The notes beneath the pieces are model-generated. The model did no database searches. It saw only the letters and a list, made by a program, of their open reading frames with translations, and was not told the DNA's origin. 64,000 nt of DNA from Ascaris suum (taxonomy: Eukaryota > Nematoda > Chromadorea > Rhabditida > Ascarididae), in assembly GCA_013433145.1 (NCBI GenBank), contig CM024177.1:5606110-5670109 (forward strand), given 5' to 3'. The position numbers and the translations under genes are program-made. Positions 40,101 to 53,258 of the stretch are shown one piece after another; the first letter of the stretch is position 1; every line of letters begins with the position of its first letter.

Positions 40101-43100
40101 TTTTCATCCAAATCAATGGTGAGGTTTGCGAATCGATTTTCAAAATCGATGATAAACCACTGCATTGCGACGACCAGCTCGGCCCTCACCAATACCGAAC
40201 CATCGAATGTGCATTTCGCTGATAGCTTATCGCACACTTCGTGGTCAATCTAAATTATATGTAACAGCTTATTTACATACATTTATATATCTACATATGT
40301 TATGTATGCTGAAGGTATTTATATACGAATGCATATGCACACACTTACGGCCTAAGTGCTTGTGGACATGCGCATACACATACGTTTAGATATATGTAAG
40401 TGCACACGCGTATACAGAGTGGTCCAGAAGCAGCAGTGTGTCGTATTTTAACGCAATAAACGAATACCGTTGTTGCGTGTTCATTGTTCTCCGAACGATT
40501 CCTCACCAAGCATCCAAGAGAATAAACCGCTGCCGCTCTCACTTCCGGTACACTATCGTCAAGGAATTCCAGCACCTGAGAGGCAAAAAATGAGCGAGTG
40601 ATAATAATTTCATGGTCAAAAATAAAGCAACAAATTTTTACTGATCCAGATACCGTTAAACATTTATTCACTGACAGAAAAATAATATAGATGGCCTTGG
40701 AAAGGAAGAACGAAACGATGGAGGCAATCATATCAGTTATCAGTATCTGCCCATATTACCCATTTTCACCTAAAACATAAAATACCACTTAACTGAACAA
40801 TAATAAAAATTTAAAACCTCATCCAAAGTTGGAAACGCTGCATACCTTATTTAAATTCATTACTTTCCTTTCTAGAGAATCAGGAAACAAGCGATGATTT
40901 TCAAAGATTCGAAGCCTTTATTTATACTCGAGCAATCATAAATTTTACGGTTTCAGGGCTACTCAAGAGACGTGAACAGCAATTGCAGAAGAACAACATT
41001 CTAAGTGAAACAATAAAATCAAACCCAGCAGGAAAATTACGACATTCACCGAACATGCACGATTCAGCTAACACAAAATTGCACCTTTGATGGTAGCATG
41101 CAAAAGAATCCATTAGTCACCTTTTCTGGGATCTACTACTGTCAACCCACGTCTTCATTCACTCAGAACAACAACGCCTTCTGCCAGGTGATTCAAATGA
41201 AGCGAAGATAATCCTAGAAAACTGTACATAATGCATGAGCATCAAACAGTGAAATCGAACAAGACACCCAATCAATTACCCAACAGCCAAATCTACCACA
41301 GCACACGTTCCTCCCATCATATCTTATTCAATAAGTTCGTCAAGATTTCAGACAAATACCACACAAAGCTGACCCGTTCGTAAGCGACCAGTCGAATAGC
41401 CTGCCAACGGGCATCATCGTGATCAGCCCAAAGACGGCCCAATCCAATCAGAAGCCAAAGTCGAAGCAAACGACACTGCCCCAATGCCGTGTCCGAGAGG
41501 AGCTCGATGCACAGAGTAACATAGCGATTCTCCGTAAGCAACTCCTGTGCAGGTCTAAATCCCCTCATCAATAATAATTCTTGCACTTCAAACATTAGCC
41601 CTTTTAGCATCTGGGAGTGGAATCATTCATATGTATATTCCAAAGGAAATTAATACACAAATAGGATTGTTTTTCGACAACCATATACCTGAAAATGTAA
41701 CAAATAAGTGCCATTAATCGGGAGACAAGGCTAAACTTGAAAGTGAGTTCAAAAAATGCAGCAATAAAAATTCAACATCAGGGTGTAATGCTGCCTGCTT
41801 CAGCCATAGCGGGAAAACAACAAACATCTATACTATACTAATATCAGCACTAGAAATGCTATACAAAATCGATATGGTTGTACCTTCACAAACTCACTGA
41901 AAACTTCTCAAAAACCAAATAATCGCTGAATTCTCACAAAATTCCCATTTTTCCATCTAATTCAAGTTCTAGCAATAAAAACAATTCCCACTTTAATATC
42001 CGTTCTAATTGCCGTAGAACTTCTAAGTGAAGTTGGTAGCGGTCGGTGCAGCAGAGTACAACAACGACAACGAAGCTCTCCAAGCGATCAGCGCATAAAC
42101 ATCAATAAATTTACGCGCAAAAAACTGTATAAAAAGAACAACGGTGATATAACGAATCTCTGGACACAACATAAAGCTCCTCTCTCATCAGCAAAGAAGT
42201 GCTTTGGTGCTAAAAAGAGAAGTCTGGCCAACTTGTAATTATTTTCGATGAGTGCAGCCGTAACGTATGCAGGAACGATCTTCTGTCTAGGATTTGTGTG
42301 CGGATCGTTGAGTATTTGGATGAAGTACATATATCTGCAAAAGATGGCGTCATGTGACGTCACAGCAACGATCACGTTTTTAGATCAATTCGCAGCTATC
42401 AAAATCGCTCATCGACCGACCTCGGATCATGCTTCTTTTCTCTCCACTTCATCCCCCACTCAATTCTATTTTGCTCCAAATTATTGCTCAATCTAAAGTA
42501 AGCGTTGAAGATAGCCCAGTATCTCAACCGTCAACACACCGCTATTCCTCTAATCAGCTGTTCTCCAACCTTGCGAGAGCACATATGTTAACGTAACATG
42601 CTAAGAGACTAGGAGGCAAGTGTCAGCGAGAGCAACTGTACACAACGCTCACTAATCTTCCTGCCTTTCAACAACGAAAAATATATTCATTAGAGACTTA
42701 TGCATGGTCCTCCAATCAGGTATTTATAGAAGAGCACCACAATTACAAACTACCAGAGAGTAATTTTCTGAGACAAAGAGTACATGCGAGTTTGCATGAC
42801 TTGACCAATGCGGTAACGACCTCATCCTACGATTACTGCATTTTTCAAAGCAGGTTGCTATGCAAAGGTGAACTGGTTATTCAAGGAAGAAATCAAAAAG
42901 GCTAAGGTGACTTTTAGGCACGTCTTTCATGTCAGTCACGACAAATTTTATAGTAACATGGAGCACGCGCGACCGCAATATGTAAATGTTATGCGTTCGC
43001 CGCGTTATATTTAGTAATCTTTACCGTAACGACTCAACCCATCAAGCTGTTCCATTTGTCTAGCATAAACATAAATAAAGTAAACAACAAAGCGATAGCC

Positions 43101-46100
43101 ACCCTTCAAAAATAAAGCATCCTCACTTCTTTTGAAACATCACCTCGCTTTCCCGAAAGGAAGTGCTTCAAATTCCCGTTTTCTAATGCTACGGGCCAAT
43201 ATGTCTCAATGCATGTAATAAAGTTGTGGCATAGGCTCACCCTCGATCCTTGTCTTTGATGAGGTCTACTTGGCAGCTTGGCTCAACAGCCAATATCTTG
43301 GCCCATATGAATGCCAACCATGGCCTCAGCTCTTTCGTTGCACTCTGCAGCAACTTCAACACGTATGGAAATATACCGACGGAAAGTGCGTGTCCAACGG
43401 CCCACGAACCAAGATCCAGGAATCGCGCCAACAATTCCAGCGCCTTCACACGATGCACCTTAAATTGAGATCTGCGAGCGAACACGCCCAGCAGTAACGA
43501 GCACTTTCTGGAACTTTCCAAGGGCACAATCTCTTTGCCGTCTTGAATGGCTACTTTGACGTAGATGACTACACTCTCACACGATGAAAAAACGATGCGT
43601 TTATGAAGCTTTTGTGACGAGTCACCCACATTTTTCAGGGACGTAATAGTCCCCTTCTGAATATCCACTACAGAAGCCGATTATCCACTGTAGATACCGA
43701 TTTCTCTTTCAACAACTTTACAGAAATATGGAGGTTGAAAGGACGAAGGATACAGTGAGGGAAGGGGTGAGGCAAACGTTGACAATTGCAGCGCAAATCG
43801 ACAGAGTAGTAATATAAAACCGAGGTCATTCCTTCAATCAAGAAACACTGACAGATAGAGAAGGAAATTGTTTACCGCAACTTCAGTACCATCCTAGCCA
43901 TCTTCATCGTAAACCGCTCCTTGACAACCTCGCAACATTCAAATCCACTAACTTGACTTAACAACACCTGTAGTACAACAGGTAGCTGTTGTGGAGGCTG
44001 TCGCTGTTCCACACCATATTTAAGCCACACCTCGAATGCTTGCAACTGGTCAATGAAGAACCAATTGTGCGTGTAATCCGCGATTTCATCTGACGTTGTC
44101 TCGTTGTTCAGGTCGATTAATACTGCAACAAACAATACTCTTGTTCTAAGACAACCTCAGTAACACTATGCAAATAAACAACCTCCATGCGCTCACAGAT
44201 GAAAATAAAGCAAAAGTTCTTTCATTCTCCTCTTCCGAGTTGAATGCAGCTGCGCTTGCCATCACCAACAAGACCCACCTGTGACCTATTAAATCCACCT
44301 CTTCCAGATTCAGAATAGGCCTACGAGCAGATTTTAACTCAATCACGAAATGCTTCAACACGGGGCAGCAAATCTATAAAACTCCCACTAAAAGCTTCCC
44401 GTAGCAAGCATAGCGACCGAGCCTTCTCTTTCCTCTTTCTTCCCCCACTGATAAGAAGACACCGAATCTTGAAAAGCTTACTGTTGTATCGCATAGACGA
44501 GCGTGTGAAGTATATTTCTTTACCGAGTGCCCACAATTTATTGGTAGGAAATGTGGACTCATACATCTGAGAGAGGCACAAATCGAGTGTGTAGTCCCAT
44601 GCGTCCCATAATGGATGGTCATAGACAGATGGCAATGCTGGTCTTGAAACGACGTGGCACTGATTCGCTCGCATTATACGCTCCGCTAAGAGGAAACTTC
44701 GAAATAGCGAAGCCAACAACAGATCCTAGAAACTACTTCTTCCTTGGTTTAACGACGAGTGAACCGGTTAATCTGATCGGAAACCTAGAGCCTTCCTTAC
44801 CCAGCATCCGACAATGGCAATTCATGCTTCTTTCCTCTTCCTCTTTCCTTCTTCAACTACGTCGTTAGCTTCCCTGTGGTGGATTCGCTCCCTGGCACGG
44901 CCTAGCCGAAAATCAAAAGTAGAAGTGTTGCTCAAATGCACAAACTGCTTTGCTCGCACCTCAGCTTTTTGAAACACCTTGAAGCAATCTCAGCTGGAGG
45001 AGCAGCAGCAGCTCACAACGAGACAGTGAGGGGCGTTTATATCACAAATTTTGCACATTGCTATATTTTAAGCCCTATCTCACAACAAGACCTTACTAAC
45101 CGTCATTTCGTTGCATTTCCCTTCCCTACGCCAATATATCTCATCAGCGGTTCCATACAACATTGCTCAGCATTGTACCGTATGCATGCAAATGAATCGG
45201 GAGAGTACCCCCAGAAGAACTAGCAACAAGATGCAGCACTGCAAAAATAAGTACGGATATATTCAATCAAGCAACCATTTCATAGAAGCCAACCTTCATT
45301 CGTTCGATAACATTTATTGAAAGTTGGACGGATCCCACTCGCTGCAAGTCAGCGACTTCCAATCACCTTAATCTTCCGAAGGGAAGTAAATTCAGTAAAT
45401 TTCCTTTACGAAAGAACTGACCAATCGAAAAAGCTTTTGGAACAACTCCTTAGGCAATGCGTTCCACGCGATCGTATCCGTAATCGCAGTGAATATCCAA
45501 TTCAGTTCACCAAGCAGCGTCCGCCGATCTGTTAACTGACCGGGGATCTTCTCCACTATTGAAAGAGGAAACCGATCCTTGAATGAAATCACCTTTATTA
45601 ATCGAAAATATTTTCCTTGTAATTGCAAACGCCGAAAAAGGGAAGGGGGATACTAACAGAGGCATTTACCTGCTCGACCCGAAAAGAGTGAAATCTGGTC
45701 ACTTATTGACTGCAACAATAAATCAAACAACCGAATTATATTTGCATTCCATATTTATTCGTTGAACATAGTGATGCAGCACACCCAAGTTGGTCACTTC
45801 AAATATAACACTATAAAAACAACTCCGACCGATAAACGGACGTAAAACGACGGTAGCCCTTTTATCTACAGAGCGACCCTTGATTAAGGCTAATTAACAA
45901 CTATGCGTTGCAAAAAGAGGCTCAAATCGACTGCGTTATAGGCAGAATCAATGCTGAGGAAGCAAAATGCAGGTGTTCGCTGTCCTCGTCTCTTCCCCTC
46001 CCACTTGCTAATTGCATACGGGCTCTTACTCAACACTTTTCTCTCCCTCTAAGGATCAGCATACTGCATAGATCAATAAAACGATAAGGACTGAAAAATA

Positions 46101-49100
46101 TTAAACACGAATCCAGCCGCCTGAGAAGGATATCACAGTTCACACATTTTGGCTTTAAAACATCAAAACAAAAAAAAGAAACCCACAGCAAATATGAAAT
46201 AAGAAGAAAACAAGGAGATACCTTAAGATCATTTTTGACGATGTACCACAGAACAGAAATCTGGATCGGTGTCGTCAGACAGCTGGTAAATAGATCGGCC
46301 GGTAAATCCGGGTCCATCGGCAATAGCTCATCTTCGCTACATGCGGCCAGTTGAATACACTCCTTCATAAAAAAGCAATTTTCCAAAGAAAAAGTCGTGG
46401 AAGCTCATAAGAAATAAAATCTCTTTCAGTGATTTAGTGAGCGCCTCCATGGTTGCAAACAAACTTTCGTAACCTTCACTAGGTAAAAAGACGATTGAAA
46501 TATCGATGGAACCCCCCTCATTGCACAAATTAATGATGAAAATTGTTCCAACATATATTCTAATTTGAATGGCCGTTTTCTCGTTTACAAAGCAGAAAGC
46601 ACATATATCATTTAAGCAACACGTTTAATTAAAACTATATGAGTCAATTTAGATCCCACATGCATAAAAACTGCAAAAAAACAAATTCGTTGATCTTTCC
46701 ATCAAGCAAACCAGCTTTGCAGGCGTCAATAACGGATGGTTTATGCGTTTAACAAAATGAATTTGTCTACTTTCTCTCCCTTTTCCCTCTTTAGGTTTTC
46801 CGGCAATGGACAGATGCCTTCGGAAGTTCTGAAATTTAGCCATTTCAGTGGGCTGAAGCAGTAAAAATCGAGTTCTGAAGCATTCTTATAAGGCGAACAA
46901 TAAACGCCTTCATAAAAGCATTCCATATAGCAACGAACTTTAAAGTTGGGTTTCTTCCTGAAGCCAAAAGCCTTAGCCTTCTCCTCGAGTTTCATTTCTG
47001 CCTGAATAACCGGTAACGGCGGCGGACGCGTTTCCATATGCTCGTCGAGTTGCTTAACCCACTCCTTCTCGTGATCATCGGCGAAACGATTGAATGAACG
47101 CACTGAAAATTCACCTTCGCTCTTTTTGGATCATTACCCACTGTTTAAAAAATCGTCCATAATTTTACCGCATAGAGGATCTTCGACGACGATATATTGC
47201 CTGAGTCATCGACAAACGAAAATGCCCTTCAAAAACGATAGAGTATTTTTTTTTGGATAAACTATAAAGGTTTATTATTGAAATTAAAATTAAAACCCAA
47301 ATTATAAGAAAGAAAAAGAAATTCCAACGAAGCAGTTACAAGGACAACTTTTTGAGGTAAATGAAAAGGGACTGAAGGTAGCAGGCAAACGATGCAAATG
47401 AACGAAAACGTTTTTAATTCTAAACCTATACTTTTGATCAGTGACTGGTTAGTTGAGAACGACGAAACCGAATTGGGTGATTTAAGAGCATGCAATCCAC
47501 TCGTTCCAATGTAAGACACAACTTTATTCAATCGCTGACAACTAAGCACTTTCCAGAAGTGAAGAGAAACATTGGATGATTTTGCACAAAACGAGCTGCG
47601 TTTTTTTATTTTCAGTGCCATTTTCAAGAGCATTCATAATGCTCTCCAGAAAATTTTACTTCCGAATAACCTCGATATCAGTAATTCTCCTCCTCTTTCA
47701 AATCTCGGCAGAATCTCTACCTAGCATCGGTCCTACCTCAATAGCATGACCTATAAAAAAGACAAATCATCTAGGTTTCCTTCTTTATCAGAGTGCAGCA
47801 GTAATAGAAACTCGCTTTGTGGTTTTCTTTATCAGTAATAGGAGTTACAACCATTCGAAATTCACATACACACATTCCTTTATGCAATTTTTTCGCGCAT
47901 TTCCGAGACAGTGAGTTATTGTGCGATATTATTTCGCATCCCATCGATAGGGAAGATTAAAAATTAGTGTGTAATTATATCTTTGGAAACAATTTTGCGA
48001 CCTTCCACTTTTTTCAATCCATACCGAATTCCCGTTAGGACGCACAACAATCCAATTTCTACCACTCTCCACGAAATTGCGAATACATATCGCACATTCT
48101 TCATAAATCCACCGTTGACCGAACTTTTGTTCGCATATCTTCTACAAATTGAGCATCGGAAACAAAAAACTACTGCGCATCTTCTACAAAAACTAGACAA
48201 TCTTTAATAACTCCGCATTTACGAAAGCGATCAGGCGTTCACGGCGATAGCATGGATGAAGTGAAGGGAGGTGGACAACGGCAAGTGGAGGGAAGGAGGG
48301 GGGGGGGGGGGAGCGAAATTAACATAAATGAACTAAAACTAGTCAATCCCGTCCCTCCGCATTCAAAATCGCTCCTTTCATACGCCGTTATCATAGATCA
48401 TTTAAAGCATCTCAAGATTACGTAAACGTTTTGTGACTGTACCTCACTGCGAAATAACAGCCAACACTAAATAACAGGAAAAGATTTGCAACATCGGAAA
48501 TGCATAAAAACGAACCAATAAGACCGGCTGAACTGCAGTCCCACACATAAACTGAAGGATGACTCATCCAAGATTGGAGATCGAAAATCGACAACGGGAT
48601 ATACTGCAAGATATTCACTTCAATTTCGACCAATTCCATCAACAATAGGTTCAGTTTACTTATGCCACAATGGCGAAGGAAACCCCAGGTTATATGTAAG
48701 CTAGACCAGTCTGCTAAAGATCAGGCGGGAATAGCACGCCATAATAGATAAGTCAAAGAAGGTCAAGGGCCATGCAGGCACAACAAACGACCATCCAACA
48801 TGTGTCGTGAGGCTAGCCTGAGGCAGAATCGAGAGGGTATAAAAGGGGTTGACGTCTCATGTATTCATTCATTCCAGCTTCTAGACTGGTCTTAAGGCCG
48901 AGTGGATCTACAGGTGGCCGTGTGAGCGTATGAGGAGATCGGCAGCAGCGTGGAGTTCAACTGTGGGCCGTGTCGACTGTTGAAGCGATCCTAGTGTCCT
49001 GTCACCTGTGTTGTCTCGCAATTTACAGGACCGCATTTCGACAGAGGATGCAGATCCTCAAGGAGACCCGGATGATTAGACGAGCTAAGGAGAGCTGACC

Positions 49101-51432
49101 CTTACATATAGGCTTCAAAGCTCCGAAATCGTGCGATGTGCAGAAATGCATTCACACATATGCGATTCACTGCTTAAGACAACCAATGTTACTGACTTCT
49201 GTAAACATACAGAATAAATCCTTAATCCATGCGACCTTCTCCATATACATTTGAAAACAAATCATATAAACAAGTTACGATGGAAAATGTTGCAGATCAG
49301 TTTGAGAGAACAACTCAGGAACCCCTTTCTTGAATTTTAGCTATGACTGGATTCACAAATCGACCCTCAATCAACCTAAACAAACTACTTGGATGTCCAA
49401 TTAAGCTTGTTTTACCTAATTCACTCACAAGAGTTTTTTTTTTTGAGACAACGGGTTACGCACTGGAAATGCAAGTATCAAAGACCAAAACGTACGACTA
49501 ACATTGTACGCAGTCATGCATTAAATAATAAATGCCAAATAACATCCCTAACAACCGAATGATGCACTTAGGCGGCAGAGAATACAGGTGGATGCTCACA
49601 TCCAGTGAATCAATAAATGTGGGAAAACATGTGATGGAGAAAAACTTTAGCATTTTCAGCGAAAATACAATGGCTACAATTAAACGGTCATCTCTGACAA
49701 AACAAAAACCTCGCATATGCTCTTTGTAACATTTAAAACCGCATTCTTTCAAAGAATCTATAGTACCACAAACATTTCCATCAAAACAGATAAAACTCAC
49801 GAAAAAGCCTCTCACCCTTAGCAAATTCTATACACACAACGAAGTCTCTAACCTATATATATTTGATTAAGTCGAACGTTGGCTAGTCACATTTCTAAAG
49901 AAAGAGAGGGGGAAAATCGAAAACAAAATCAGCAAACGATGAACAAGTAACAAAAATATGGTAGGTAAAACAGTTAAAATCAGATAAATAAAAGTGACTG
50001 AATGAATACCTGAGTGAAATTTTTGTTGAATACCCAAATTTCGCCGTTTTCAGTTGGGCGCGGCACTCCATGACCGTTGTAATGGAAAAGAACACGTTCT
50101 TCTTTTGCATTACGACGCATACTTTGACACAAACGACGCACATCCTCCACCGTCGGATCATTCGCATTCTTATATCTAAATTCGTTATTTCCACTACTGA
50201 ACAATTAACAAGAAGTGCAGAAAATTACAAAATTACCACCTTTCATATAACAGTGTATTTATCCTGCTAACGTTAAAGTTCCAGCATAACGCAATCACTT
50301 TGCCATAAGCTGATAAAAGATCCGAGAGTAATATTCATTTGCGGTGATCCAGAAATGAAAGATGCGACATGCGAACTCTATGTCGCGTATGAATGTAAGA
50401 GATAATTTCCGGACACCAATTTGAAGCAAACAACGGGGGAAATCTTTCATTTAGCTGGTCAAGCGACAATATACATACTTTCTGTATATTTTAATAAAAC
50501 TCTCAGAAATTCGAGAAATTTAAATCAAAACATCACAGATCGTTTCGTCAAATATTTCAAACATTGAAACTCGAATTGCGTATATCCGAATATCTTCAAT
50601 CACTTCAACTATAAAGCGAGATGATTAATTACTTTTACGCCTCAAATGTTAACGATCGCACCTTGCTCTTGGCTGCCATCGTTCATAATTTTTCTGTAGC
50701 GCAGATGCGATCTTAGCGATCGCCTTTTGAGGGTTCATTCCGTGTGGATCGATCCAGCATTCCTGCCTCGCACAAGGGTTCGGCTTCTGTACATCTGGTG
50801 GATCGACACCAATATTTAAGCATAACACCAACGCTACAGAAACGGTCTTCATTCGTTCCTTTGAATACCTTCTCCTTCAATATTCAGGCATTTCAAGTAA
50901 ATACTGCACATATTAATACTCCTTCAGAAATTTCTTAAGACTTGTTTAAACCATTCCAGTTCATATCGGTAAAATCCTACGTAAATTCTTCCGCTCTTAT
51001 TCGAAAAGATTAGTATTCCACATTTTGCATCGTTCGCTTTTTGTGTATTCCAAATATTCCCTTCTACTAAAAATAAAATACAAGCAGTTTTTCTTTAACT
51101 TTAAAGAACACATAACTTTCAAATTTCTTCAACATGGCAGAGGTGGGAAGGCAGAGGTCATCATTCAAGATCATTCTTTCATCCAAAATTTTAGGTTTTG
51201 TAGAAGAGATAGGAGTTAATAAGTGAGTGAAGGATAGAATAATACAGCGGAGTTTCAGCGAATTTTAGTAATGTACTGTTCCTACTAAAAGGGCGGCACA
51301 GCTGTATTATATGATAAGAACTTCATGAATAACCAACCATGTATCTCGTTCCTCAATTTCTTCCACCACACCAATAATTTTTTCAACGTGCCGCGATTCT
51401 TGGAACCATGTTGCCACCGGCGGATCCGTACG
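31153..51432 (-). CDS. daf-15: Raptor, regulatory-associated protein of mTOR (DAF-15 orthologue)
   Basis: Raptor is the mTORC1 scaffold that recruits TOR substrates and docks the complex on lysosomes. Phase-checked minus-strand exons: 51432-51338, 50868-50662, 50175-50010, 48603-48516, 47102-46939, 46362-46222, 45577-45422, 44725-44524, 44122-43953, 43458-43241, 42334-42233, 41554-41374, 40575-40468, 40249-40058; then 38345-38237, 37792-37637, 37441-37303, 37109-37020, 36324-36091; then 35655-35514, 35044-34920, 34699-34511, 34142-33934, 33334-33168, 32539-32334, 31811-31725, 31359-31153. The caspase-like N-domain has [19 protein letters not shown] and [10 protein letters not shown], keeping the His and Cys positions. 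Other landmarks are [51 protein letters not shown] and the WD40 pieces [21 protein letters not shown] and [14 protein letters not shown]. The start codon exon is not settled. The linkers at 40.0-38.3 and 36.1-35.7 kb are incomplete. Confidence 0.95.
38846..38902 (-). CDS. Candidate small Raptor exon in the linker region
   Basis: This 57-bp open segment lies between a TTGCAG acceptor and a GTCAAA donor and encodes a proline/threonine-rich stretch ([18 protein letters not shown]). That would suit the low-complexity linker between Raptor's HEAT and WD40 parts. Its outgoing phase (2) does not match the next accepted exon at 38345, which needs phase 1, so another exon or an error lies between. Confidence 0.35.
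48298..48311. repeat. Poly-G run (G14)
   Basis: Fourteen G bases follow a GGA-rich stretch in a Raptor intron. Confidence 0.85.
48695..49106. mobile_element. Solo LTR (412 bp) in a Raptor intron
   Basis: The element begins TGTAAG and ends CTTACA, so its ends are short inverted repeats. It is flanked on both sides by TATA (48691-48694 and 49107-49110), a 4-bp target-site duplication. It is visibly more GC-rich than the surrounding intron. A TATA box (TATAAAAG, 48838-48845) sits about 140 bp in, as expected for a U3 promoter on the + strand, opposite to Raptor. No internal gag-pol sequence or second LTR is present, so this is best read as a solo LTR left by recombination of a Ty3/Gypsy- or Bel/Pao-type element. 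The superfamily cannot be decided from the LTR alone. Confidence 0.75.
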
Positions 51433-51478
51433 CTGCAACAACCATCAAAGTTCGCAGGTTGTTCAGCAAATAATTTAC

Positions 51479-51582
51479 TGAAACGTTGGGAGCTGAAAGA
51501 GAGGGGACTGAGGAAAGTGCGGCACTGAAAAACCATTTTTGACAGAAAGGTCGACGATGGTCCACGCAATCACAACTTCCAT
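51479..51582 (-). CDS. Possible first exon of Raptor
   Basis: An ATG at 51582 opens a frame reading MEVVIAWTIVDLSV to a GTAAAT donor after 51479. This is separated from the first accepted Raptor exon by a 46-nt GT..CAG intron. The phase is off: this segment ends in phase 2, while the next exon starts in phase 0. Either one base is missing or the true start lies elsewhere upstream. Confidence 0.3.
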
Positions 51583-51899
51583 GCTTGAGTAATCGAAGCC
51601 AGTTAAATTCTTAAGTGAATGTCATCAACAGTGACCTCTTCTTCTTTTGGAGCAGAGGACAGGATTTAAACATATCACTGCAGCCTCACTTCAGTATGAA
51701 ATAAAGATGTTTTATGTCCATCCACTCTCATGTTAAAACGCTTCCGGCCCGAATACCGCTATGTTCTTTGTGAGATACAGTACTGGATAAGTCAAACCAT
51801 AAATCTGAGCCGATCTGCTTTACCGACTACGCTAACAATAAAAACGAAGAGAACAGGCAAGAAAATAACCGCATCGTCAACTGGTTCCGCAGCCATCTT

Positions 51900-52153
51900 C
51901 AAGGATTCGTGTGTGTTGAGAAGAGATATGCTTGAAAGAAACTGCACCGAAAGCGAACAATATAAGCGATGCACACGAAACGCATCTGAACGTCAACTCT
52001 CCTTGCGATATGCCACTGCCCAAACTGATCACTGAAATTTAACGATTGCATCTCATTAAGATAGGCATCTATAACTGGCATTAGAATGAGCTGATCCCTG
52101 ATCCAACTCAAACACTTAGCGCAAAACAACCACAACCCCTCACCATACAGCAA
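51900..52153 (-). CDS. Unidentified coding-like segment upstream of Raptor
   Basis: An open minus-strand frame includes RDQLILMPVIDAYLNEMQSL, followed by SDQFGQWHIARR after a possible TTTCAG site. It may belong with the exons at 52.5-52.9 kb. No family was recognised. Confidence 0.2.
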
Positions 52154-52521
52154 TCATACAGGAATACCAAATCACTGCAGCCAGTCACATGAACAACTTG
52201 AAGGTAACATTCGTGGGGTGCACGATGCAAGGATGATATCAGTGAGTGCGCTGCGAAGTGGACATGTTCAGGGAATAAGCAGCAACCTTTTGGTGGAGCA
52301 TGCCCACTACACCTAGGCTACCTTGTATTGAGTCACCTGCGCATACTTCTACTACTGATTTCACACAGTTCAAAAGCAAAACGAATTTTCACAACGTAAA
52401 CACGGCAAACAGTATTTGCTTTTGTTGTAAGCACTTCCACTATCATCTGCATAGCTTTTCTCACTCTCTCTTTTCCCACCGCAATTTTAAATTCGTAAAT
52501 AAACAGGTGTGAAAAACATAC

Positions 52522-52858
52522 CTTCGCCAATTCACCTCACCTGGAAAGAAATTCTCGACAATGCACGAAACAGAAATTTCTATTTCTTGATGCAAATTTT
52601 TCGCTACTGTAGACTGCGAATACAGGGCAAACGTTTTAGGAGACGGAAAAACCGTTGCAACCAAATATTTTTCGTAAATATTCAAATATTTCAGATTCCG
52701 CCACGCGCTATGGTCTTAAGTGTAAAATTTTGTTAGCGAATGGATAACTTTCCGCTTCTTGCAAATGCAGATTTTCCAACATCTGAATCTGCAGGCGATA
52801 AAGGTTGTCTTCAAGTATTGGAAAATTGTCCTCAGCAGCAGCTCTTTGAGCCTCAGGC
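52522..52858 (-). CDS. Unidentified two-exon coding region upstream of Raptor
   Basis: The first segment (about 52858-52749) reads PEAQRAAAEDNFPILEDNLY and then RLQIQMLENLHLQEAE. The second (52707-52522) reads AWRNLKYLNIYEKYLVATVF and continues open to a GTATGT donor. A 41-nt GTTATC..CATAG stretch between them looks like a short intron, but the phase is one base off. The composition is strongly protein-like (acidic, helical, Leu-rich). It is read in the same direction as Raptor and lies upstream of it, so it could be a separate gene. I cannot name the family. Confidence 0.4.
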
Positions 52859-53186
52859 CTTATAAAAAGCCGGGGGTTATACGGTTTATAATATCTTTGT
52901 TAATCCATATAACAATAGTGCAGGAACACTGAAAAGAACCTATGACAACATACCTACATGTCGTAAGCACCTCCTGTACGGTAACGTTTTACGTCCACGC
53001 ATTTAGGCGCGTATCAACCACCTTGCACTGCCATCAGGTTTTAGTATATGCGAACACTTAATTAGTTCGTAAATGCAACGCATCTACGCGAATGCACGTT
53101 TTCTGTGTGCTTGATTAAAGTTATGGAAGCTTAAGAATGCGCATGTTGATCGAAAATGAACGGGTTCCGGCGAACCTACAACCTGC

Positions 53187-53258
53187 TGCCCAAGACAGGA
53201 ATCGAACCTGTGTCGCCACGGCCACAACGTGGAGTACTAACCACTATACTACTTGGGC
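53187..53258 (-). tRNA. tRNA-His (anticodon GTG)
   Basis: On the minus strand all four arms form: acceptor stem GCCCAAG/CTTGGGC (7 bp) with discriminator A, D arm around AGTGGTTAGTAC, anticodon stem CCACG/CGTGG around the loop TTGTGGC (anticodon GTG), and T arm ACAGG-TTCGATT-CCTGT. There is no intron and CCA is not encoded. The internal A and B boxes look intact, so it should be transcribed by Pol III. It is a single copy in this window, about 0.3 kb upstream of the unidentified coding exons. Confidence 0.97.

Noticed and set aside
47262..47633. 123-codon minus-strand frame in a Raptor intron
   Set aside because: It is rich in Ser/Phe/Leu with no recognisable motif, and lies between two well-supported Raptor exons.
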